DNA of 7,001 nucleotides from an uncultured Lachnospiraceae bacterium (GTDB lineage: Bacteria; Bacillota; Clostridia; Lachnospirales; Lachnospiraceae). Of the stretch, positions 1 to 5,309 are shown one piece after another; positions within the stretch are counted from its first letter, which is position 1, and each line of letters opens with the position of its first letter. Under the pieces are notes generated by a model, which saw only the letters and a program-made list of their open reading frames with translations, had not been told where the DNA came from and made no database searches. The position numbers and the translations under genes are program-made. The stretch is taken from positions 1 to 7,001 of the forward strand of contig CACYBJ010000262.1 of assembly GCA_902772565.1 (NCBI GenBank), written 5' to 3'.

Positions 1-680
1 ACAAAGCATTCCATAAGGTTTGCCGCATTGTCATCCTTCGGAAATTCGTTCTGGAAATAAAGGTTGATATTCTTCTCGTCTACAACAGTAGAAAGGCATA
101 AATACTCATAACCGTTGATTTCCTTGACAGATGCGTTATAGTCTGCGGAGTTAAATTCCTTGGCTACTTTATCAAGGCTGTATGTGAGCTTTGTTGTGGA
201 GCCGTCAATCTTTACATTCTCCGAGTTTTCTTTCTTTCTTGTGGCAATAATAAACACGCCCAGTCCGATGGCAATCATTAATGTAATTGCCCAGAGAACC
301 ATAAAGAGTGTGCTCTTTTTCTCAAGAGCCGCAATTGTCTCCCGCTGCTTAACGATCTTCTTGGAAAGGTTGTCAGAATTACGAGCCGGTCTCTCCGGTG
401 GTCTTCTCTTGGGGCCGCCGTCGGTTTCATATTCTTTGGCAGCCTTTTTTTCTCTTTCCGCCGCAGCCTTCTTTCTTGCTTCGTAGGCTTTTTCGGAAAT
501 CTCATCGGAATCATCGTCGTCATCTTCTTCGGAAGGCGCCGGTGCTTTTTTCTTTCTCATCTGAGCCATGGCACGCTCATAGGCAAGCCTGCTCTCTTCC
601 CTTTCATCTACGATGTCATCGTCGTCTCCGCCGATTAAATTGTCATCGTCGTCGTATTCAACAAAATCTCTTTTTCTCAT
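1..680 (-). CDS. Single-pass membrane protein with acidic/basic cytoplasmic N-terminus, C-terminus cut off by window edge
   Basis: I do not recognise this protein. The frame is open from the ATG at 680 to the window edge, giving 226 visible residues. Residues 1-122 are highly charged and probably disordered: three aspartate-rich runs (around 10-13, 19-22 and 53-57), then K/R/A/E-rich stretches (62-82) and a Pro/Arg patch (90-100). Residues 105-122 may form a short helix before one hydrophobic segment at about 124-146, followed by RKK. The acidic/basic N-terminal part is likely cytoplasmic and the remaining 80 residues likely outside, though the topology is inferred. There is no signal peptide. 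The start is supported by an AGGAAAAGAG ribosome site about 6 bases upstream and a TATAAT box at 731-736. The gene diverges from the tyrS T-box. The missing C-terminus may hold a recognisable domain. Confidence 0.85.
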   Translation of the reverse strand, partial: MRKRDFVEYDDDDNLIGGDDDDIVDEREESRLAYERAMAQMRKKKAPAPSEEDDDDDSDEISEKAYEARKKAAAEREKKAAKEYETDGGPKRRPPERPARNSDNLSKKIVKQRETIAALEKKSTLFMVLWAITLMIAIGLGVFIIATRKKENSENVKIDGSTTKLTYSLDKVAKEFNSADYNASVKEINGYEYLCLSTVVDEKNINLYFQNEFPKDDNAANLMECF

Positions 681-705
681 AATGATCTCTTTTCCTATCA
701 AATTC

Positions 706-721
706 TGCCGCTACTGCGGCA
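706..721 (-). other. Small GC-rich hairpin in the 5' leader of the minus-strand gene
   Basis: GCCGC at 707-711 pairs with GCGGC at 716-720, with an extra T-A pair (706/721) and a four-base loop. There is no following T-tract on either strand, so it is not a terminator. It lies between the predicted transcription start and the ribosome site of the gene starting at 680 and may only stabilise the mRNA 5' end. Confidence 0.4.
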
Positions 722-730
722 CCCCAAACC

Positions 731-759
731 ATTATATACTCTCTTGTTTTTTCAATTTA
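731..759 (-). promoter_or_regulatory. Probable promoter for the minus-strand membrane protein gene
   Basis: On the minus strand a perfect TATAAT (plus positions 731-736) sits about 50 bases before the ATG at 680. Seventeen bases further upstream (754-759) the minus strand reads TAAATT, a poor match to TTGACA, so the -35 part is weak. The surrounding DNA is AT-rich. The predicted transcript would begin near 724 and carry a small GC hairpin (706-721) in its 5' leader. Confidence 0.5.
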
Positions 760-763
760 ATCA

Positions 764-790
764 TTTACCGCCGGACAAAACTGCGGTAAA
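764..790. repeat. Inverted repeat in the divergent intergenic region
   Basis: TTTACCGC at 764-771 is perfectly complementary to GCGGTAAA at 783-790, with an 11-base spacer. It lies just upstream of the -35 region of the minus-strand promoter, and no T-tract follows. The geometry suits an operator for a dimeric regulator as well as an RNA hairpin; the sequence does not decide between them. A second, weaker dyad (TCTGCC 816-821 / GGCAGA 834-839) lies nearby. Apart from these dyads and the two promoters, I see nothing else in 681-921. Confidence 0.4.
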
Positions 791-886
791 CCATACCAAT
801 GCAAATAATACCACATCTGCCGAATCTTAACAAGGCAGAATGGAAACCCGACTCAAGTTTTTAGCCCGCACACAGGTCTTATAATG

Positions 887-915
887 TTGACAAAAACCGG
901 ACATTGTGTGAAAAT
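887..915 (+). promoter_or_regulatory. tyrS: Probable sigma-A promoter for the T-box-tyrS transcript
   Basis: A perfect TTGACA (887-892) is followed 17 bases later by GAAAAT (910-915), a 4/6 match to the -10 consensus. TG at 907-908 gives an extended -10 element that could compensate. Transcription would start at about 921-923, some 20 bases before the first T-box helix, which is the expected arrangement. Confidence 0.6.
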
Positions 916-921
916 AGGCAC

Positions 922-1177
922 AAAGCTGTGAAAGGAACAAGTAGCTTTAACGGTTAAGCAAAGAGAGTTGCCGGCTGGTGAGAGGCGCGCCGATACCCTG
1001 AAGTGAATACATCCCGGAGCTGCGCACCGAAATAACAGTAGGCTGCGTCGGCCGGTCCCCGTAAACGGACAGAGGTACAATGTACCCGCTAAGGCATGCC
1101 GCGTGAGCTGCATGTGAATAAAGGTGGTAACGCGAGTAACTTCGCCCTTTAGTTTTTTGCAAACTAAGGGGCTTTTT
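922..1177 (+). promoter_or_regulatory. T-box riboswitch, tyrosine-specific (UAC specifier), upstream of tyrS
   Basis: This leader senses uncharged tRNA-Tyr and lets transcription continue into tyrS when tyrosine charging is low. The base of Stem I is GTAGCTTT (941-948) pairing with GGAGCTGC (1016-1023), with G-U wobbles. Family motifs visible are AGAGAG (962-967) and the GGTGAGAG distal-loop motif (977-984). The specifier loop reads GAA-TAC-A, with the tyrosine codon TAC at 1008-1010 followed by the usual purine. The T-box sequence is AAGGTGGTAACGCG at 1121-1134. Its TGGT (1125-1128) would pair with an ACCA tRNA end, agreeing with the A discriminator of bacterial tRNA-Tyr. The antiterminator forms from AAAGG (1120-1124) with CCTTT (1146-1150), plus the upper helix 1132-1136/1141-1145. 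It competes with the terminator at 1144-1177. The exact 5' end depends on the predicted promoter. Confidence 0.95.
1144..1177 (+). terminator. Intrinsic terminator of the tyrS T-box
   Basis: GCCCTTTAGTTT (1144-1155) pairs with AAACTAAGGGGC (1161-1172) over 12 base pairs, with one G-U wobble and a five-base loop, followed by TTTTT (1173-1177). Its left arm shares 1144-1150 with the antiterminator, so the two structures exclude each other, as expected of a T-box switch. Confidence 0.92.
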
Positions 1178-1190
1178 ATATTTAAAGCCC
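1169..1190 (+). other. Alternative hairpin available after antitermination
   Basis: GGGCTTT (1169-1175), the right end of the terminator stem plus its T-tract, is perfectly complementary to AAAGCCC (1184-1190) with an eight-base loop. When tRNA stabilises the antiterminator, the freed right arm could fold into this hairpin instead. It is a structural reading only; no function is shown. Confidence 0.4.
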
Positions 1191-1242
1191 TGAAGTAAAA
1201 CCTTTATAGCCTTAACGGCAGAATATATCAACACGTAGACAT

Positions 1243-1307
1243 GTTTGAGAATCTCTCAAACCCGTTAGTGACGAAGCAGGCGCGGCACTTACGGGCACCA
1301 CGCCTGC
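1243..1307 (+). repeat. Nested inverted repeats / possible pseudoknot between T-box terminator and tyrS start
   Basis: Three complementary pairs are packed into 65 bases. First, GTTTGAGA (1243-1250) with TCTCAAAC (1254-1261), a perfect 8-bp hairpin with a three-base loop. Second, CCCGTTAGTG (1261-1270) with CACTTACGGG (1286-1295), 9 of 10 pairs. Third, GCAGGCG (1276-1282) with CGCCTGC (1301-1307), 7 perfect pairs. The 5' arm of the third lies in the loop of the second and its 3' arm lies beyond it, so they could form an H-type pseudoknot or act as alternative hairpins. The third can extend by GG/CC (1284-1285/1298-1299) only if the second is open. The element ends 14 bases before the tyrS ATG. 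It could be an RNA regulatory structure or a copy of a dispersed palindromic repeat. Confidence 0.6.
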
Positions 1308-1321
1308 AGTATGGTAAAAAA

Positions 1322-2542
1322 ATGACACTTTATGAAGAATTAAAAGAGCGTGGTCTGATCGCTCAGATCACCGACGAAAAAACTGTAGCCGATCTTATCA
1401 ATTCCGGAAAAGCTACATTCTACATCGGATTCGATCCTACGGCAGATTCACTCCACGTAGGTCACTTTATGGCTCTCTGCCTTATGAAACGTCTTCAGAT
1501 GGCAGGCAACAAGCCCATCGCCCTTCTCGGCGGCGGCACGGGAATGATCGGCGATCCTTCCGGAAAGAATGACATGAGAAAAGTTCTTACCGTAGAAACC
1601 ATCGATCACAACATCGAATGCTTCAAAAAGCAGATGTCCCGCTTTATCGATTTCTCCGACGGCAAGGCCATTATGGTTAACAATGCCGACTGGATCAGAA
1701 ACCTTAACTACATCGAACTCTTAAGAGAAGTAGGACCTCATTTTACCGTAAACAGAATGCTTACAGCAGAATGCTTCAAGCAGAGATGGGAAAAGGGACT
1801 TACCTTCCTTGAGTTTAACTACATGATCATGCAGGCCTACGATTTCTACAAACTCTATACAGAGTACGGCTGCAACCTTGAGTTCGGCGGTGACGACCAG
1901 TGGAGCAATATGCTTGCGGGTACGGAACTCATCAGAAGAAAGCTGGGCAAGGATGCCAGTGCCATGACCATTACTCTCCTTCTCAACTCCGAAGGCAAGA
2001 AGATGGGCAAGACAGAAAAGGGCGCCGTTTGGCTTGATCCGGAAAAGACAACTCCTTTCGAGTTCTATCAGTACTGGAGAAACATCGGAGATGCCGATGT
2101 TATTAAATGCATTAAGATGCTCACCTTCCTTCCTATGGAACAGATTCGCGAAATGGAAACCTGGGAAGGCTCAAAGCTTAACGAAGCCAAAGAGATTCTC
2201 GCCTACGAACTTACAAAACTTGTTCACGGCGAAGACGAAGCAGTTAAGGCTCAGAATGATGCCCGTGCACTTTTCGGTGCAGGCGCTGCAGAATCAGCTC
2301 CGGAGGCTCCTCTTTCAGAAGCAGATCTCGAGAACGGCGGACTTGACATTATCTCAATTCTTGTAAAGAGCGGTCTTGCTCCTACAAGAGGCGAAGCCAG
2401 AAGAAACGTGGAGCAGGGCGGCGTATCCGTTGACGGCGAGAAAGTTACGGATATAAAGAAGGTATTTTCCGCAGATGCATTAAAGGCCGGCATGCTTGTA
2501 AAACGCGGAAAGAAGAATTTCAAGAGAGTGATTCTCAAGTAA
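1322..2542 (+). CDS. tyrS: Tyrosyl-tRNA synthetase
   Basis: This class I synthetase attaches tyrosine to tRNA-Tyr in the cytoplasm using ATP. From the ATG at 1322 it has 406 residues, normal for bacterial TyrRS. The HIGH-type signature is HVGH at 45-48 after YIGFDPTADSL; the GDPSG segment is at 78-82; the tyrosine-binding YMIMQAYDF lies at 167-175; GGDDQW is at 189-194; and the KMSKS-type loop is KMGKT at 227-231. An Ala/Glu-rich linker (about 318-336) leads to a C-terminal S4 RNA-binding domain (about 341-402). The frame stays open upstream to an ATG at 1241, but residues from there are encoded by palindromic DNA and are outside the usual family N-terminus, whereas MTLYEELKERG matches it. 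Neither start has a clear Shine-Dalgarno sequence, which is odd. Expression is governed by the T-box upstream. Confidence 0.97.
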   Translation: MTLYEELKERGLIAQITDEKTVADLINSGKATFYIGFDPTADSLHVGHFMALCLMKRLQMAGNKPIALLGGGTGMIGDPSGKNDMRKVLTVETIDHNIECFKKQMSRFIDFSDGKAIMVNNADWIRNLNYIELLREVGPHFTVNRMLTAECFKQRWEKGLTFLEFNYMIMQAYDFYKLYTEYGCNLEFGGDDQWSNMLAGTELIRRKLGKDASAMTITLLLNSEGKKMGKTEKGAVWLDPEKTTPFEFYQYWRNIGDADVIKCIKMLTFLPMEQIREMETWEGSKLNEAKEILAYELTKLVHGEDEAVKAQNDARALFGAGAAESAPEAPLSEADLENGGLDIISILVKSGLAPTRGEARRNVEQGGVSVDGEKVTDIKKVFSADALKAGMLVKRGKKNFKRVILK

Positions 2543-2571
2543 GATTCTTAAATGGTATGGATTAACAACAG

Positions 2572-2607
2572 AGAACCCTGCTGCGGGCTGCAGCAGGGTT
2601 CTTTTTT
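2572..2607 (+). terminator. Intrinsic terminator of tyrS
   Basis: AGAACCCTGCTGC (2572-2584) pairs perfectly with GCAGCAGGGTTCT (2590-2602) over 13 base pairs with a GGGCT loop, and a run of six T follows (2602-2607). It lies 30 bases after the tyrS stop codon, so tyrS appears to be the last gene of its transcript. Confidence 0.95.
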
Positions 2608-2634
2608 ACAATAGAAAACTATGAATTTAGCTAC

Positions 2635-2666
2635 AAAAAAAACCTCCGGATTTCTCCGGAGGTTTT
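2635..2666 (-). terminator. Intrinsic terminator of the minus-strand gene cluster
   Basis: A 12-bp stem (2639-2650 with 2655-2666; CCTCCGGA core) closes on a loop reading GAAA on the minus strand. On that strand it runs into eight T (plus A-run 2635-2642), directly after the stop of the zinc-ribbon gene. The plus strand has only four T after the stem, so it might also catch residual tyrS read-through, weakly. Confidence 0.93.
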
Positions 2667-2678
2667 AATAACTAAATA

Positions 2679-3578
2679 TTAGTCAAGATCTTCCCATGCA
2701 TCTGAATAATCGTCAAGTGCATCTTCATAATCATCTTCGCCGTAGCAAGCCCATGCAAGTGTGGATGTGCTGATAGCATCAGTTACATACCACTTACCCT
2801 TATACTTGTAAACGAAGCAGAAGTCTGTACCGCTGTCAACCTTGTCGCCGCCAACTGTGAATTTCCACTTAACCTTAGCAGCGTAAGCAGCTTTGATCTT
2901 TGAAGCATCGAAGTCTGTATCGTCTTCTAAGGATTCCATATCATCCCTGAAATCATCAAGGTCTTCGATACCGCCGAGATCGTCATCTTCGTCAATCTTC
3001 TTAAGCTTTCCAAGCTTCTCGAATGCTTTGATTTCGTATGTGAACTTAACCTTGCCTTCTTCCTTAAGACCATCATAGAGAGCGTTGTTAGCTTCCTTAG
3101 CTACCTTAAGGTACTCTTTTACTGAGCAGTCATAGGCTTCGTCGATTACATCTTCCTGAACCTGCTTTGGAGTAGTAAGATTGAACTGAGTCTTGGCATC
3201 GAACTTACCTACTGCCTTATAGTACTTCTTAAGAGAGCTCTTGGCACCGCCGCCGAAAAGAGCAACAAGAATAAGAATAATACCGATTACTAATACACCG
3301 CAGATAATCTTTGGAAGTACGCTTCTTGACTTCTCATCAAGATTAAACTTATCTGCTACAGCATCTGAAACATTGCTAACCTTTCCGTAAACAGCGTTGG
3401 CTGCATCCCCTGCTGTGTTAGCAACATTGCTAGCTACATCTTTAGCCTTATCGCCGAAGTCATCAGCCTTCTTTTCTACCGCATCAGCAACTTCCTGAGG
3501 TCCTTCTACCGGAGCGCCGCAGTTAGGGCAAAAAGCTGTACCGTCTTCGAACTGGCTACCGCATTTCTGACAAAACAT
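2679..3578 (-). CDS. Zinc-ribbon single-pass membrane protein of unknown function
   Basis: The 299-residue product starts at the ATG at 3578, eight bases after a strong GGGAGG site; an ATG six codons earlier overlaps that site and is unlikely. Residues 3-20 form a zinc ribbon (C3-x2-C6 and C17-x2-C20, CQKCG and CPNCG), like the short N-terminal ribbons on many Firmicute membrane proteins. Residues 28-80 are an Ala/Asp/Lys/Val-rich, repetitive, probably amphipathic helical region resembling LEA-type sequence. One transmembrane segment lies at about 88-109, followed by GGGAK. The outer part (about 115-299) begins with KKYYKAVGKFD, has an acidic stretch (196-225), a probable beta-rich section with KYKGKWYVTDA (258-268), and a D/E-rich tail. 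The ribbon would be cytoplasmic. Function is unknown. It follows the AAA+ gene by 115 bases and may be its own unit or the operon's end. Confidence 0.9.
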   Translation of the reverse strand: MFCQKCGSQFEDGTAFCPNCGAPVEGPQEVADAVEKKADDFGDKAKDVASNVANTAGDAANAVYGKVSNVSDAVADKFNLDEKSRSVLPKIICGVLVIGIILILVALFGGGAKSSLKKYYKAVGKFDAKTQFNLTTPKQVQEDVIDEAYDCSVKEYLKVAKEANNALYDGLKEEGKVKFTYEIKAFEKLGKLKKIDEDDDLGGIEDLDDFRDDMESLEDDTDFDASKIKAAYAAKVKWKFTVGGDKVDSGTDFCFVYKYKGKWYVTDAISTSTLAWACYGEDDYEDALDDYSDAWEDLD

Positions 3579-3617
3579 GGTTTGTCCTCCCTTCATATCC
3601 TGTTCGTAAAATTATCC

Positions 3618-3640
3618 GATTTCCACCTAATAAGGAAATC
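3618..3640. repeat. Inverted repeat upstream of the zinc-ribbon gene
   Basis: GATTTCC (3618-3624) is complementary to GGAAATC (3634-3640) with a nine-base spacer. No T-run follows on the minus strand, so it is not a standard terminator for the AAA+ gene. It lies 40 bases before the zinc-ribbon ATG in AT-rich DNA, next to possible -10 boxes (minus-strand TATGAT at 3638-3643, GATAAT at 3611-3616) that lack good -35 partners. It may be an operator or a leader hairpin; evidence is weak. Confidence 0.3.
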
Positions 3641-3693
3641 ATACAAATTTTAACATATTAAAAATAAAAACACAACTTTAATCTTTAGGAAAT

Positions 3694-5277
3694 CTACTGT
3701 CTTTTTTCATCAAGTTTTTTAGGCAAATCTTCTTTGAGAAGAGACATAAGATCCTTTTTTGTCGGTTTATTTAGTTTAACAACTCTTCCTGCCTGATTTG
3801 TGATGGCTTTTTCCAGATAATTTCTGGCTTCACGGGCATTTGCAAAGTTTTCTTCATGCTTTGCAACTCTGTCAGTGAAATATCTTAAAGCCTCTTTCTT
3901 GGCAGAAGGAGTAAGTTCGTACTGTTTCTTGGATGCCATACCCTCCAGGATTTCCACAAGCTCATCCGGAGTATAATCCTCAAAATAAAGGAACTTGTTG
4001 AATCTGGAGCGAAGTCCGGGATTTGATGCCAGGAATTCGTTCATGGGGCCGGTATAGCCTGCAACGATCACCACCAGATCGTCCCTGTGGTCTTCCATTG
4101 CCTTAAGGAGCGTATCCACCGCTTCCTGACCGAAATCGTTTTCTCCTTTGTTAACCGTAAGGGAGTAGGCTTCGTCAATAAAGAGTACGCCTCCCATGGC
4201 CTCTTCTACCACTTCCTGAGTTCTGGTGGCTGTCTGTCCCACATAACCGCACACAAGTCCGCCACGGTCAACTTCCACATACTTGTTGGTAGGGAGTACA
4301 CCCAGTCCGTGATAAATCTTGGAAACAATTCTGGCAACCGTGGTTTTACCTGTTCCGGGGTTACCCATGAAAACCATGTGGTTGGAGATTTCCGTGGTTT
4401 TGATGCCCATGTCACGTCTCATCTTCTGAACCTTAATGAGATTTACAAGGCTCTCCACTTCTTCTTTTACGCTGGCAAGACCCACGTAGGAATTAAGTTC
4501 CGCAAGAACTTCATCCACGTCAAAATCCTTGGGAGGTTCTTCTTCATCCGGCTTCGGTTCTTCGGCTTCCTTCTTTGCGAGACTCTTTCCCGCAGCTGAG
4601 TTTTTGTCCACATTCTTAAAGACGTTATACTCACCGGATGACTTTCCGCTGCCGGCCTTTTTGTTACCGCCGGTCTTTCCGCTGCCGCTAAAAAGGTCTC
4701 CGGCAGATGAGTGGGTATAACTGCTGTTTACATCTATTTCGTAGCTGGGAGTTACGTACTTTCTGGTTCCTACGTAGAACACACCGTAATCCTTAAGGAA
4801 TTTCTCAAGCATACCGGTGTAGGCTGCCAGAAGTTTTGACTCCGTAACCACATCGCCGTTGTGAAGAGCAATAAAGGCCTGACCAAGAATCTTGTAAACA
4901 TCCAGAAGTATCTGTGCTGCCTGCTGATGGGTAGGGTCGTTTGCTATCTTCTTTCCGGCATCTGCCAAAACAAAATACTTTATAGCCACCGGAAGAGTTT
5001 TATCAAAAGCCGGAGAAGGACGAAGGAGGTTGATCTCCTGTCTCAGTTTTGCATCCGGCAGATTGTTAAAATTCAGGTAGGCTTTTATGATTCTGTATTC
5101 ATCGTCGGATATACCACCGGACATGGTGATATAAACGGCAAATGTCATCAGTTCCCGCTGCATTATTGTGATTAAAGGCGTAGAAAAAGAATTAACGCTG
5201 CCAACGTTAACTTTAGTGATGGCAGCGCATTCTTCTTCACACATCGCAATTAATTCATGAAGATTCTTTTTAATCAT
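3694..5277 (-). CDS. CbxX/CfqX (SpoVK-like) AAA+ ATPase with TerB-like N-terminal region
   Basis: A 527-residue ATPase expected to remodel a protein partner. The AAA+ core (about 255-525) carries Walker A GNPGTGKT (305-312), a GYVGQT pore-type loop (344-349), Walker B VLFIDEA (364-370), sensor-1 region VVIVAGYT (402-409), arginine fingers in NPGLRSRFN (419-427) and sensor-2 NAREARNYLE (480-489). This pattern fits the CbxX/CfqX family, which includes the Rubisco activase CbbX, SpoVK and EccA-like proteins. Residues about 35-165 are helical with two segments resembling TerB-type repeats (FAVYITMSGGISDDE at 46-60 and GQAFIALHNGDVVTES at 132-147); this assignment is inference. A Gly/Ser/Lys then Glu/Pro-rich linker (about 185-250) joins the parts. 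GGAGGT lies just before the ATG. The 32-base gap after serA, without a terminator, suggests co-transcription. No membrane segment is seen, so it is probably cytoplasmic. Its substrate is unknown. Confidence 0.93.
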   Translation of the reverse strand: MIKKNLHELIAMCEEECAAITKVNVGSVNSFSTPLITIMQRELMTFAVYITMSGGISDDEYRIIKAYLNFNNLPDAKLRQEINLLRPSPAFDKTLPVAIKYFVLADAGKKIANDPTHQQAAQILLDVYKILGQAFIALHNGDVVTESKLLAAYTGMLEKFLKDYGVFYVGTRKYVTPSYEIDVNSSYTHSSAGDLFSGSGKTGGNKKAGSGKSSGEYNVFKNVDKNSAAGKSLAKKEAEEPKPDEEEPPKDFDVDEVLAELNSYVGLASVKEEVESLVNLIKVQKMRRDMGIKTTEISNHMVFMGNPGTGKTTVARIVSKIYHGLGVLPTNKYVEVDRGGLVCGYVGQTATRTQEVVEEAMGGVLFIDEAYSLTVNKGENDFGQEAVDTLLKAMEDHRDDLVVIVAGYTGPMNEFLASNPGLRSRFNKFLYFEDYTPDELVEILEGMASKKQYELTPSAKKEALRYFTDRVAKHEENFANAREARNYLEKAITNQAGRVVKLNKPTKKDLMSLLKEDLPKKLDEKRQ

Positions 5278-5309
5278 GTAACCTCCGGTAAACTACGTGT
5301 GTATGTATC

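Noticed and set aside
160..682. Plus- and minus-strand open frames overlapping the left membrane protein gene
   Set aside because: They are out-of-frame readings of its low-complexity acidic and basic codons; the open frame from 680 has the ribosome site and promoter.
853..1234. Two minus-strand open frames over the T-box leader
   Set aside because: They lie antisense to a structured RNA with clear T-box motifs, match no family I recognise and have no convincing ribosome sites.
1241..1321. A 27-residue N-terminal extension of TyrRS starting at the ATG at 1241
   Set aside because: It has no ribosome site, is encoded by strongly palindromic DNA, and is not part of the usual TyrRS N-terminus, while MTLYEELKERG at 1322 matches it. 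The frame may be open by chance; proteomics would settle it.
3579..3596. Start of the zinc-ribbon protein at the ATG at 3596
   Set aside because: The GGGAGG site lies downstream of that ATG and is correctly placed for the ATG at 3578, which also puts the first zinc-binding cysteine at residue 3.
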